From Diplocarpon mali (Eukaryota; Ascomycota; Leotiomycetes; Helotiales; Drepanopezizaceae): 51,699 bases of DNA. The notes under the pieces are model-generated. The model had not been told where the DNA came from, made no database searches, and saw only the letters and a program-made list of their open reading frames with translations. Shown here piece by piece: positions 20,940 to 32,199 of the stretch. Within the stretch, counting starts at the first letter, position 1. Every line of letters starts with the position of its first letter. The translations under genes were made by a program, and so were the position numbers. The stretch is taken from assembly GCA_024741835.1 (NCBI GenBank), contig JAENRP010000292.1:1-51699 (forward strand), given 5' to 3'.

Positions 20940-22800
20940 TATATAGCTTATGCGCAAATAGTATTTTAAAATCTATAAATAGGAATAGAGGCTAGAAAAG
21001 GAAGAATTTAAGAGCTAGTTGCTTTTAAAAGATATATAGAAAGGGAACGATTTAAAAATAAGTAACTAAGGGCTTTAGTATTTACTAAAGCTAATAATAA
21101 TACTCTAAGTCTATTTATACTAATAGTATAAGAGGTTAGGAATTGCTTCTCTCTTATTAAAGAATTAAGATCTAGCTTTAATAAGTCGCACTTTCGCAGG
21201 CCTAAGTAAGAGTCTTTTCCTAGGCCTCTTCGTTTTCCTAATCTTCTTCTATTTCGACCCTATTCTTAGTTAAGTCTAAAGTCGGATTAGCTTCCTTTAT
21301 ATCTTTTAAGGTATTAATCTTACTTATAAAAGGACACTTAGTCTTATAATAATCAGTTTTACTATAGGTCTAGTAGGTAGCTAACTTAAAGGGTAAAGCA
21401 AGAGAATTAGCCTTAGCTAGCATATCTTAGCGAAAAGGGGTAGTCGGCTTTAAGGCTAGCGTCTTAGAAACTCAAGTGGTACTTCTAGCGCTTGGACTGC
21501 AAGCGGTTTTATTAAAGAGCGAACCGAATATCTTCTGATATAATACTAAGGTCGCCTTACTTTTAATCAAAGGGTTGAGAAGTTAGTTACTTTAGCATTT
21601 AGTATTAAGGGCATTTAATTAGTTAATTATAATAGTATAATCCTTCCCTTAAGAGGCCTTAGCTAAGGCGCAGGCTACTTTAAGCTAAAGGGTAATCTTA
21701 TTTTATATAAAGAAAAACTACTCAGATCTTAAGACCTTTCCTTAGATTGCAGCTGATTAAAATCAGGCTTGAAACTAAAGGAAAGTTTCTTTAGAATAAC
21801 TAGCTTCTCTTATATAAAGGTAATAGAAAGTAGATCGAAATAAGTCTACCTCTTAGCTAATTAAAAAGTAACTACTTAGCAGTTCTACTATTTCTTAATA
21901 GTTTCGAAAGGGATTAGTCTCTAAAAGGTACTAGGATTTAAAGTACATTCGGGCTTATCTTATAATAGATCTTTAAATAAGGGCTCGGCGAGCTTACTCA
22001 TTTAAATATAAGTTGGCATTAACTTGCAATTAGTCTCGGATTAAAGCTAACTACTACTTATATATTAAAGAGGTCCTATTATTAAAGGAAGTGATCTTTT
22101 CAATTAGCTGAATTTTTATCCGTTTTATATTTATATCAACTTCTAAAGGAGGCTAGGTCTTACTTTATCAAAAGTAAGTAGATTCTCGCTTAATAGTCTA
22201 ATATACGCGCTAAGCTATCTCTTAACTTTAATTAGTTAGGGTCTTTAGGCTAAAGATAGCTTAGGTAATCCTACTAATCTTACTTTATAGCTATTAATTA
22301 GATTAATCTTAGCATTATAAGGATTCCTCTAAACCTAAGACTATTCCTTATAAGACGTTTAGGTTTAAAAAGTCTTATTTATCTTAATTAGCTTAGCTAT
22401 AGTGTTATTATCTCTTACCTTTAGTAGTAGAAGAAGGTCCGGCCTTAGGGGCTAGGGTAAGGGTACTCCTTATAGAAGCTGCTTCCTTAAACGAACTAAG
22501 TATATTCTGTATTTACTAACTTCCAGCTAATAGGGAATTCATTTTACCGATTTTAGTTTCAATAGTAATTCAGTTAAAAAGGGGTTCTATAGAAAAAGGG
22601 TTTTAGTAGTATAGTACTCTTTTAACTTCTACCTATAGCACTTTTACAAAAGGAGTAGTTAAGAAAATCCAGCTAATAAAAGCGTTCCTTAATTATACTA
22701 GTTAATAAGCTATACTTAAGCTCCTAGTTTGTCTAAAAGATCTTTAAGATCCTAACTCTATCGAAAGTCGAAATAATAGCAAATCGATTTTAAAAAGGAA
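20940..22800 (-). pseudogene. gag: G1 gag and 5' region remnant
   Basis: Minus-strand coding remnant between the 5' LTR (right) and pol. I could not recognise a zinc knuckle with certainty. Stops are TAG/TAA in Gln-like positions. Assigned by location. Confidence 0.45.
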
Positions 22801-22850
22801 TAGGATATTATTAAAAGCCGTCCTTAGTAGAAAAGAACTTCTTTATTTAA

Positions 22851-23166
22851 TATAATAATATAGAATCACTAAAATGTAAGATCAAGTATAAGAGTAAGAA
22901 GTAGTATAAAAGGCGTATTCTATAGGTCTAATACAAAGGAAACGAAGAAGTTAAAGAGCCCTCTTTATAAGAGAGCCCTTCTCCTTTATATATATTAGCA
23001 GCTTAAGGCTCTTTGCCCGTTTATGTGATATTATATAAGAATATCCTTTTGCACCTTTGGGGTCGATTCGAAATAACCCTATATCGAATCGAGATTGCAA
23101 AACCTTAAAATGCTATAAACGCCGTACTCCTAGGTAATTGCACCAGTTGGGGGTGCAACCGTTATA
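22851..23166 (-). repeat. G1 5' LTR (right)
   Basis: 316 bp, from TATAATAATAT to CCGTTATA. It matches 15640-15955 apart from C/T and G/A differences. Confidence 0.92.
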
Positions 23167-23171
23167 TATTT
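23167..23171. repeat. Target-site duplication of G1 (TATTT), right copy
   Basis: Same as 15635-15639. Confidence 0.9.
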
Positions 23172-23784
23172 AAGATTCCTTAGCTTCCTATCTAACCCAA
23201 TTGTCCCTTTCCTTAAGTGTAATAGAACAGTCCTATAAGTCAACCTTAGGTAAAGCATATATTTTAGCTTTTATATAGAGATATATAGTTAAGGCGTTTG
23301 ACTTTGCAAGGTTTAAAACCTTATTTCTCTACTGGCTATAGTCCTCTATACCTTTAAGCTTTTAAGACTTAGGGAGGCTAAGGGCAGCCGAAGATAATAA
23401 TATCTTATTTATATATATATATATAGAGTTGTCGAAAGGAGAAGGTAAAGAAGGAGGAGGAGGAGGAGATAAACTATTAAATTCGAGTTTAAGGTATTAT
23501 ATATCAGTCCCTATAAGATTAGGTAATTCAGGCAGTGGAGTACTTTTAGCAATTAAGCTAGTAATCTTAGCTATTAGTCCTAATGATTCAGCTATAGTGA
23601 CGAATCTTGCGTAAGCTTAGATTATTGCATAGCGCTCCGGAAGGGGAGTAGCTACTGTTTTATTATTAAAATGACGCTATTATACGTCGTTGGTTAAGTA
23701 AAACTCAAAATATTAATTAGCCTTTTCATTTGTAAAGGAGACTCTGATCGATGGAATTTATCGAATGCTATTCATAGGTATATA
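23172..23784 (-). pseudogene. gag: E gag remnant (5' part)
   Basis: N-terminal part of E gag, separated from the rest by G1. The minus strand reads a copia-gag-like start with FYLTNDVQQ-type residues and a Pro/Ser stretch (23440-23480), interrupted by stops. The plus-strand 61-codon frame at 23429 is its shadow. Confidence 0.6.
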
Positions 23785-23796
23785 GGGCTCATAACC
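23785..23796 (-). other. E primer-binding site, unmutated
   Basis: Plus strand GGGCTCATAACC, directly adjoining the 5' LTR at 23797. The element strand GGTTATGAGCCC is complementary to the anticodon stem-loop of initiator tRNA-Met (CAU anticodon). Exact, and positioned where a primer-binding site must be. Confidence 0.82.
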
Positions 23797-24029
23797 TATA
23801 GCAATAAGGTTCTCTAATAGTAAACTTAATAGTAGACTAGAAGAGGGCATAAAGAAGTATAAGGTGCAAACGACAATATTAGATGTCTTGATTCATAAGA
23901 GCTCTCTAACTACGAGCTATTTAATAAGGGCTGCTACTAAGTTATATGGCAAGTCATATGACATATTATATGTATGATATGTCATATGATAGATCATATG
24001 ACAAACATGTGACGGGCATACCTGCAACA
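23797..24029 (-). repeat. E 5' LTR (right)
   Basis: 233 bp, from TATAGCAATAAGG to CCTGCAACA. It contains a strong inverted repeat, CATATGACATA ... TGATATGTCATATG, near 23954-23991. Confidence 0.93.
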
Positions 24030-24374
24030 CTTATTATTTTAGATAATTTTATAAAAATAATTGGCTATCTAATTTTCTTATATTCCCGCTTAATTATACC
24101 TCTACTTGGCGACTTTCTTTATAATTTCTAGCCTTTTTTCAATACAACTTAATAATACTAATTTCGTTTAAAATATATAAAATAATATAGATCTAAATCC
24201 TAAATCTAATTCATTTATAACTTATTTATAAGTCTATTTTAAATATTTGCTTATATAGCGTATCAGTCGACGTGCGTTATAAACTAAATATCATTTTAGA
24301 TAACTAGAATAAGATTTGCTAAAGTCTTTATAGTTTTGTATAATATAGCGCAAAGTAGTTCTAATATTTGATTT
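24030..24374 (-). pseudogene. Tc1/mariner-like transposase remnant, 5' part
   Basis: It resumes the transposon interrupted at 10939 after the second CTTAT (24030-24034). AT-rich and badly decayed; I see no catalytic motif in this portion. The assignment comes from continuity across E. B1 begins at 24375. Confidence 0.5.
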
Positions 24375-24689
24375 TGTTAAGATAGGTGATACAGCCATCA
24401 CTCTAATGTATTATTATGTGACCTTACTGCTTAGTCAGTAGGATATTGATACGTATATAGCTATAGGGAAGAAAGGGGTAACCTTCCTTCCTTAACTCTT
24501 ACTAATATATCGACTATCAACCTTTAGAAGTTTCTATTACCTATTGCGCTAACTCACTTAAGCTTAATAGGTTATAAGCCTTAGATAGACTGATAACAGA
24601 TTATTAACTTCCCTTAGAAAGCACTTGCGCTACAACTATTAGTAGGAAGTTGAACGAGACTTATAATAAGAGGCAAGCAATCGGCGAAT

Positions 24690-24819
24690 AAGAGGTATAA
24701 TTCCCTATTTAGCCAACCTATATTATAAGAGGTATGATTCCTTGCTTTATAACCCTTTGGTACTGCAAGAGGTATGATTCCTTACTTTACTATATTTCAT
24801 AAGAGGTATGATTCCTTGC
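24690..24819. repeat. Four spaced copies of AAGAGGTATGATTCCTTGC in B1
   Basis: They start at 24690, 24727, 24767 and 24801, spaced 34-40 bp, the first more diverged. The same set occurs in B2 at about 27470-27600. Conserved, regularly spaced repeats in an LTR/leader suggest protein-binding or RNA-structure sites; no direct evidence. Confidence 0.8.
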
Positions 24820-25004
24820 GTTATAGCCTAAAAACCCTTTTCGATAAGAGGACTTCCTCCCTATTTAATACTTCTATAATACCTGCTATTTAATCATTTC
24901 AACTTTTCGATAGGAGGAGTGCCCTTAACTATTTAATTTATTTGATTTTAAACGCAATTCGATTCGAAATAGCAATAGCTTCCGATTCTAATCGAAACAC
25001 TAGA

Positions 25005-25937
25005 CCTAGAGACCTTTAACTCTCTTAGAAGAACTGGCAACAATAGTTCGACGATTTAGAGCTTTACTTTAAGAGCAAAGGCATCGAAATAGCGATTCAA
25101 AAGATACTTATTAAATATGCAAGAATAGCCTCTTATACTCCTTCTACCGATTCGTCTACCTCTACTTTAATAGCTAATACAACTGCTAAGGATTTGCTAG
25201 ATATATTAAATAAGCTTAGCTTAAGAGCTTTAGTAGATAATAACTGAGAATCCTAAAGGCAGATTTTAAATATAGAAAAGGAGAAGGAGTATAGGCTAGC
25301 CTTAGCTAAATGTAAGCTTAAGATCAATAGAAGTTTAAGCGATAAAGACTGAGATTTTATTTAAGTTTATAATAATACAAAGATAAGATAGGATACTTTA
25401 AAGGTAAAATACTCTTAGACAACTGCCTTTAATACTTAGTATCTGCTATAGTAGATTACTTCATTTTAATATAGAAAAGATAAAGATAGTAAGGATATAA
25501 ATATAAATATAGACTCTACCTAATCTATACTATATAAAGCAAGAAGGAGAGTAAGAGCCGCAGATCCTAGGATAGCTATAACTTTTAGAAAAACTTAGCT
25601 TTTTAGTTTCCTACTTAATAGCCTCCCTTTTAAGTTTGCTATTATAAAACAATCTCTTCTCGTTTAACCTAATCTTAAGATCTATAAGAAGATCGACCTC
25701 CTTTGAACTGTCGAGCAAGACCTCGAAGGACGCTCTGAATCGGCAAATGCTGCATTATAGGGCAACGATAAGCTTAAGAAGAGGAAGGAGCGTAAGACGA
25801 GCCCTTAAGCTTATTAGGGATGCTACTTCTGTGATAGTGCTTATAATATTACTGATTATAAAGTTAGAAGGCAACTGATCGATATAGTCGCTAGCTTTAA
25901 TATTAAGAAGCAATCGAAGCAGAAGTTAAGAAGCAAA
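25005..25937 (+). pseudogene. gag: B1 gag-like remnant with zinc finger
   Basis: A plus-strand frame reads LYFKSKGIEIAI and RLALAKCKLKIN-type segments and, at 25821, CYFCDSAYNITDYKVRRQL, a CxxC...H/Y...C zinc-knuckle-like motif with ligands partly lost. It was originally about 310 codons. B2 carries the same frame with more changes. Stops fit Gln codons. Confidence 0.6.
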
Positions 25938-25942
25938 CTGTC
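25938..25942. repeat. Target-site copy beside G3 (CTGTC)
   Basis: B2 has the uninterrupted site (AAACTGCCC), so G3 inserted after CTG(T/C)C. The partner copy would lie beyond the truncation and is not in the window. Confidence 0.6.
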
Positions 25943-27154
25943 TGTAACGATACAGAACCACCGAAATGCGAGATCAAGTATAAGAGCAAGAAGTAGTGCA
26001 AAAGGCGTATTCTATAGGTCTAATACAAAGGAAACGAAGAAGTTAGAGAGCCCTTCCTATAAGAGAGCCCTTCTCCCTTATATATATTAGCAGCTCAAGG
26101 CTCTTTGCCCGTTTATATAATATTATATAAGAATATCCTTTTGCACCTTTAAGGTCGATTTAAAATAACCCTATATCGAATCGAGATTGCAAAACCTTAA
26201 AACGCCGTACTCCGCATACTCTTAGGTAATTGCACTAGTTAAGGATGCGGCCGTTATACTACCTCTCCTCTTTGAGAACGCTTGTCTATAAGCGTTGGTA
26301 GGTCGTAACGATTTTCGTATAGTAATGTACTTAGCGCGTTATTATACGAACAGTACCGATCTGTATTTAATTTAGCGCAAGTCGCATTATATACTTAAAT
26401 TTGTTTTTCCTCCTATAGGATCTTCCTTCTTTAGTATAACAATTATATATAACCGCATAGGTCCCCTACTCCTACTACTATAGCGCAGGGCTAATGTATA
26501 GTAGTAGAAATAATTCTACTACTACTACTAACTACTATAAGTAAGTTTACCCTAGTTTAGGTTCGAATCGCATCTAATATGCGTAGTGCCGATCCCTTTG
26601 CTATTAGGCGCCCTTACAGTAGCCTACTGCGTTTATTATTATTAGTATATACGGTATCTTATATGCGATATTGCATACAAATGCGAGTTTGAATTAGAGC
26701 GTAGCAAGAAGTGCTACTAGTACTAGGAGCAAAAGGCGGAGTGCATCCTTATAAGTACCTTGAATCAAGTCCAAAGTTTTAGTTATACTAATACTTATTT
26801 ATAGCTTCCCTTTTATATTGGTAAGGAGTTCGCAGCGCTATCTGCGGCCCTTAAGGAGTAGTAGGAGGAGGCTCTTTGGCAGTAAGAGGAGGACGACGAT
26901 AATAATAATAATAATGCGCGTACGGTTTTGGCAAGGAACTATAAAATACTCTATTAAAAGGCGGTTTAGCGCGCCCGGATCCTTATCAACCTCCTGCTAA
27001 TAGCTAGTATAGAGGCTCCGATTAGCCGCTCTTAACTAGAGCGTGCTAGTCTTGCGGAGCTCTGCTTTATAGCTAAGGCTATAGCAAGCTAGCTAGAGGA
27101 GGTCTAGGCGATGGTTGCTATAAGTTTAACCCGAATTAGTATTAAATCGATCGC
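25943..27154 (-). mobile_element. Gypsy element G3, 3' LTR and antisense ORF only, cut by B2
   Basis: Second copy of family G. LTR 25943-26258 (TGTAACGATAC to CCGTTATA), then the leader and the plus-strand accessory ORF up to 27154, where B2 begins. The rest must lie on the far side of B2, outside the window. It keeps TGTAACG and several Gln codons mutated in G1, so it is less RIP-changed. Confidence 0.85.
26588..27149 (+). pseudogene. G3 copy of the antisense cysteine-cluster ORF (truncated)
   Basis: Homologous to 16291-17190, with the cluster KCEFESKRSKKCYQCxEQKxEC-like residues near 26680-26750 (several Cys visible as Tyr or Cys), then the Asp/Asn run at 26890. It ends at the B2 insertion. 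The 60-codon open frame at 26818 is a shadow in another frame. Confidence 0.5.
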
Positions 27155-27768
27155 TGTTGAGATAGGTGATACAGCCATCATTCCGATGTATTGTTATATG
27201 ACCCTATTGCTTAGTCAGTAGGATATTAATACGTATATAGCTATAGGGAAGAAAGGGGTAACCTTCCTTCCCTAATTCTTACTAATATATCGACTATCGA
27301 CCTTTAGAAGTTTCCTTAACCTACTGCGCCGACTCATTTAAGCTTAATAGGTTATAAGCCCTAGATAGACTAATAATAGATTATTAACTTCCCTTAGAAA
27401 GCACTTGCGCTGCAACTATTAATAGGAAGTTGAATAAGACTTATAGTAAGAGGCGAGCAATCGGCAAATAGGAGGTATAATTCCCTATTTAGCCAACCTG
27501 TATTGCAAAAGGTATGATTCCTTACTCTATAACCCTTTGGTACTATAAGAGGTATAATTCCTTACTTTACTATATTTTATAAGAGGTATGATTCCCTGCG
27601 TTATAGCTTAAAAACCCTTTTTAATAAGAGGACTTCCTTCCTATTTAATACTTCTATAATACCTGCTATTTAATCATTTCAACTTTTCGATAAGAGGAAT
27701 GCCCTTAACTATTTAATTTATTTGATTTTAAATGTAATTCGATTCGAAATAGCAATAGCTTCCGATTC
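27155..27768 (+). mobile_element. Element B2, 5' LTR/leader part
   Basis: It starts TGTTGAGATAGGTGATACAG and matches B1 24375-24985. Cut at 27768 by A2 and continues at 35369. Confidence 0.75.
27764..27768. repeat. Target-site duplication of A2 (GATTC), left copy
   Basis: Repeated at 35369-35373. The uninterrupted site in B1 reads TCCGATTCTAATCG, which confirms the junction. Confidence 0.95.
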
Positions 27769-27966
27769 TGTCGTGCAGAATGGGCGGAGTCTCTACTTAT
27801 TCTGGAGACCCTCTACGTGACTCCTGCTAAGTCATAGACTCTCCCTTTTATTTCCGAAGTCTCCTTACTATATATACATTAGATAATAATATAATTAATC
27901 ATCTTCTCCTACTTCTACGAGCCTCTTAAGCGACCTAATAAAGGCCCTTTAGCCGACCGCACTATA
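27769..27966 (+). repeat. A2 5' LTR
   Basis: TGTCGTGCAGAATGG to GCACTATA (ACA changed to ATA). Confidence 0.94.
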
Positions 27967-27985
27967 GTTATAAGCCTTATAAGCA
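27967..27985 (+). other. A2 primer-binding site
   Basis: GTTATAAGCCTTATAAGC directly after the LTR. It is the RIP-changed form of GTTATGAGCCCTGTTAGC seen by comparison with A1, complementary to the initiator tRNA-Met anticodon stem-loop. Confidence 0.65.
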
Positions 27986-28229
27986 CTTTAATATGCTTTC
28001 TCTTCGCATACAACTGGCTAAAGGGCCCTTTGAGCTCTTAACCGACTTTTCGAGTATTTATAATAACTTAAAGGACTTTCATTTTCAATTAATAAATCTC
28101 TATTTTCCGATCGAACCTTATTTGCAAACTTCATTTATATACTTAACCTTTTTACTAGACTCTATTTAATATATCTAACTCTTTAAGCATCTTTAAGCCT
28201 CGCTTTAATACCTTTGCCTTTTAAGTAAA

Positions 28230-29380
28230 GTGGTTTAATAAATATATATTCTTTATTAAGCTTTATAATATTACTATTTTTACCAATCTAAGACTCTTAT
28301 TTAAGTCAATTATAAAGACTAAGCCTTAAGCTCCTTTTATATAGGAGCTTAAGGAATTAGAAATAGCTAACCTTTGCGTAGTATACGCAAGGTTGTATAA
28401 AGAGTATGCAGCGACTCTATTTGAATAGATTTACGCCTGCTTTCCCTTAGGAGACCTATTAAAGGCTCCTGCTTTATAGGCTTTTTATAAGGATATTAAG
28501 GATGAATATAAAATCCTAATAAAGGAGTACTATATATATAAGGAGACTTAGAAGACCTAATGTAAATACTATAAACTACTTTTAAAATAGGTCTCTAAGA
28601 CTGTCAATGGAATGCTCTTAGCTTTTGCAATAGCTTAAGTATAAATCTAAGCTGAGAAGCTCTCCTCTTTAATACCTAATGGAAATACTCTTATAAGTGG
28701 AACTACTGCTAACGACCTATATACTAATTTGGTAAATTAGCAACTCTTACTCTAAGGCCTAGTATCTATTTTAAAGTGTGATATTACGCCTTTTAATAAG
28801 GCTATTTAGTCTTAGATAAGGCTCTAATACTACGACGTACTACGCTAAGGCAAAACTAAGAGAACTAATACTTAGCAGTAGATCTAGGAGTAGCAGGAGG
28901 TATACCGCTTAATAGAATAATACAATCTCCCTAAGATCAAAGGGAGACTAGGAATTACTGACTTTTTAGATTTAGTTATAGTAAAGATTAATCTAAGTTA
29001 GGCGACTTGCTTAAAGGAGGAAATTATTATTAATAAGCAAATAGGAACCCTATATAAGTACGACCTAATATAGCTAAGCTGCGCTTTAGCGGGCATTGAA
29101 TCTAATAGAGCAATCAATAATAAAGGGCTAGCAGTTTTTGCTACTTAAGAGTCTCTTTTAGATGCCGAAACCCCTTCGCAGGCTTTAGTAAGCAGCTTTT
29201 AAAATCGCTTTATAAGCTTTAGAAGGGAGATCAGGCCTAAGTGCCCTTATAAAGGCTTTAAAAATCACTATTAGAAGCCCTAGGACTATCGGAAACTGTT
29301 ATATGCTATAGATGGGCGTAAGGAAAATATAAAGGTTCTCTCCTTGCGAGAGGAGGTCTTATAAATATAAAAGGCATTAA
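28230..29380 (+). pseudogene. gag: A2 gag remnant
   Basis: About 380 codons in one frame with stops in Gln-like positions. A C-terminal knuckle-like segment RPKCPYKGFKNHYxKPxDYRKL lies near 29230-29300 (CPxCG...NH...C expected). Blocks such as RLYKEYAATLFE follow the shape of copia gag. Dead. Confidence 0.75.
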
Positions 29381-29539
29381 ACGTAAGAGACTAGTTTAAG
29401 GGTCTTTAAGTATAGCTTAAGGAGAATGATATTATAGTAATAGCGATTGACAAATTTAAGAGAAAGGCTTTAGCCTTTGGAAAGGATGGTTTAAGTAAAA
29501 GGGAGAACTTATTAGTCTTTATAATAATAGATCCCTTTG

Positions 29540-31580
29540 CCTTTAACGCTTTTGAAGAATCGTTTAATATCTACTACCTTTTTAAGCTAGAATGCTACCT
29601 GCTCTCTTTAAGTACGCTCCTTAATAATTGCGCGGCTACTTATATTATTAATTTAAAGGATTTACTTATCGTAGGCACCTTTAAGCCTTTTAGCGACTTA
29701 TAGTAATATATTAAAGCAGGTACCTTAAGGCTCTTAATTATTAGGAGAGGTAATAGATATATGGCGGACTCTCTTTTATAGTATAACGGCTCTCCTATAG
29801 GGATAACGCTTTGCAATATTACTATTATAAAGGAGTTTACTACTAATATTATCTTAAAAAGGCTCTTTGCGGATAAGGGCTTTTAGTACTCTAGAGTAGA
29901 CCTTACTTTGCGCTTTAAGAGTATTAGAGATTTTGTAAAGCGAGCTTAATTAGAGCGTTGCTATAATCTCGTTTTCTTTAAATATAAGCCTATTAACTAT
30001 TTAGATCTTTTAAATATGCTTTAATATAACTTCTTTACCTTAATAGTATTCCCTATAGTTAAGATAACGCTTTATAATAGGTTCTAGTCTAGCTATGTAC
30101 CTATTAAGGTGTAAGATAATAACGCGTATACTTGGTACCTTTGCGCTGGCTACCTAGGCGCGGAGGCTCTTTAAGCGCTAGTTAAGTGCGCTAGGGGAGT
30201 GAAGATTAGGGGAATATAGAGGCTAGAGTGCCTTATATACGCAGTAGCGTCTGCTAAGCAAGTTATTTCTTACGCTACTTTTGAAAACTGATCTTTAAGG
30301 CCCTTTTTTAGGATCTCCTAGGATCTCTTTGACTTTTTAAACAACTTATATAATAGTTGCTTATAAGTTCTTTTAATTAAGGATAAGTATAGTAGTATAC
30401 TTTAGATATTCCTATTAAGATCGAAGGGCAGAGATATAGTTATAGAGGTCCTTTAGGCCTTTAAAGCATAGGTAAAACGCTAATATAGGCTTTCTATTTG
30501 CAAAATCAGATAAGATAATAATACTTTAGTAATCTCCTTAAGGGAAGACTCTCTTATAGAGTACTAGAGATAGGTAAAAGAGGAGGGAATCGATTTAGAG
30601 CTTACTCCTGCCTATATATACTAACCTAATAGAAGCGCAAAGCAAGTAGGAAAGGAGTTAATTGAACGCTTTATTAAAATGAGGATCTACGCTAGGCTTT
30701 TAGCAAGCCTTTGGCCAAAGGTTATAAAGGCTGCTATATACCTTTATAATATCTCCTTACTTGCTAGGAAGAAGATGATCTTATTAAGCAAGGCTCTTTA
30801 TAATTGGTTTAAATAGTATTTTCGATTTTATAAGCTGCTGCTTATTAAGTAGATAATAGCAAGCTTAAAGTCCGACTAAAGTCGCGTTTATATATATAGC
30901 GCTTACGTATACCCTTTAATTAAGGAGAAGGAGGCAGGGAGGGACCGCCGAACCTTTAAAATTAAACTATAAGAGTACTTAGGTTATTTAATTAGATATA
31001 TTACCTTTAATATTTATAAAATCTAAGTTCCTATACTTTAGCAAGTAATAATGACTTATAATATCGAATTCGATAAGTCTCTCTTCTATAGTTTAGAAGC
31101 TAAGCGCGTAAACCCTATATCGCGCTAGGAACTTGAGATAACCCTTTAATTGATTGGAGAGGGAGAGGGAGCTTAAGACGCTAAGTTTGAAGGCATTTTT
31201 AAGGAATTGGAGCTTATCGCAGGGCTGAACGCAATCGCTATAGAAGAAGCCGCTATATAGGAAGAGCCTATATTATAGACTAACGCTGCTCTATAGCCTT
31301 TAATTAATAATATAAAAGGCCTTAACTTAAATCCAAATTCTTTAAGAGACTTATTTAAAAACTCAAGAGTGGAAGCAAGCGAATTAAAAGCTACTTTGCC
31401 AGTCTTTAAGAAGGCAAATAGCGACTAGAGCTTAAAGGTAATGATTCCTTATAAAGGCCCTATTGAAAAAGGAACTATAGACGACTTTAAGGGAGTCTTT
31501 AAAGACGAGTTTTATAAGGCGATCGGCAGATCTTTAGCTGCTATTTTATATAAGAATAAAGATGGCTTAAAGGCTTTAAG
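29540..31580 (+). pseudogene. pol: A2 pol remnant: protease and integrase
   Basis: Near 29620 the frame reads LLNNCAATYIINLKDLLIVGTF-like residues, the copia protease site (DNGATxHI...) with the active Asp changed to Asn. From 30130, WYLCAGYLGAEAL and RLECLIYAVASAKQV represent the integrase HHCC zinc domain, with some ligands mutated. The core follows, including AYIYQPNRSAKQVGKELIERF near 30610-30680. A Glu/Asp-rich linker runs to the RT. Confidence 0.82.
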
Positions 31581-32199
31581 ATAAAGTCTTTAATTATAAA
31601 GGCAGGCTTTAGTAAACTTTAGTAGAAGGCTAGAGGCACTACTATTAAGATCTAGGAAGAGCTCTAATAGTCTTATAAGAAGCGACTTAATAAAAGGAGT
31701 AGGCCTTAATAATATAATACCTTAAGTTGTAATACTAGCTTAAAGACTATAGGCTTAAGAGATAGAGCCACTTAGACTTTTAAAGGAACCTTTAGTAATA
31801 ATAAAAATAGAAGAGGAGACCTATAGAGAAAAGCGTAAAAAGGAACTCCCTCTTCTTAAGTAAAAGAGGATAAGACGCTTAAGTGTTAAGTAATAAGAGA
31901 CTTTAAAAGTGTACGCTACTACTCTAGAGTATATGCTCTTTTAAAGTAATATTGATTTACCTTACTCTTTATATATATAAGAGTTTATATCGACCTTTTA
32001 AGTAAATGAATAAATAAGAGAGGATAGGAAGGACTATTTAATAGTTTATATAATTGTTAAAGCTATAGTTAATAGTTAGGCAAAGGATAAAGCGCAGTCT
32101 TTTAACCGCTTATAGTACTAAGGCTCTTTGCTAAAGCCTTTAAAAGGATAGCTAGACTTAAAGAAGTACCCTTTTAGTAAACGATTTAAGGAAGGAGGG

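Larger units (their letters stand above)
15640..23166 (-). mobile_element. Ty3/gypsy LTR retrotransposon G1, RIP-inactivated
   Basis: A 7,527-bp element with two 316-bp LTRs and a TATTT duplication, inserted in the gag of E. Gag-pol is on the minus strand: gag about 22800-21000, RT about 20160-19560, RNase H after it, integrase about 18650-17800. RT before integrase defines Ty3/gypsy. The LTR start TGTAACG (kept in G3) is TATAACG in the left LTR and TATAATA in the right LTR, a direct view of stepwise RIP. Next to the 3' LTR lies an extra decayed ORF on the opposite strand (16291-17190). Confidence 0.92.
10940..24029 (-). mobile_element. Copia-type LTR retrotransposon E, split by gypsy element G1
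   Basis: Two 233-bp LTRs (10940-11172 and 23797-24029) and a CTTAT duplication bound this minus-strand element. Removing the nested G1 (15640-23166 plus one 5-bp TSD) leaves about 5.56 kb, a usual copia length. Read from the right, the order is primer-binding site, gag, zinc knuckle, protease, integrase, RT, RNase H, LTR. From 15616 to 13252 gag-pol stays in one reading phase. It carries seven copies of the 23-bp palindrome. RIP has introduced many TAG/TAA codons. Confidence 0.93.
24375..25942 (+). mobile_element. LTR-type element B1, 5' end, interrupted by G3
   Basis: It starts TGTTAAGATAGGTGATACAG and matches B2 from 27155 on. The first about 600 bp look like an LTR or leader with a fourfold short repeat (24690-24819). 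A gag-like frame follows from about 25000. No second LTR is in the window, so LTR length and family are open. Cut at 25942 by G3. Confidence 0.65.

Noticed and set aside
23775..23800. GGGCTCATAACC as part of a tRNA-Met gene
   Set aside because: Only the anticodon stem-loop is present, exactly next to an LTR; it fits a primer-binding site.
23946..24131. 61-codon frame at the right end of E
   Set aside because: It runs from the E LTR into the Tc1-like remnant, crossing a known insertion junction.
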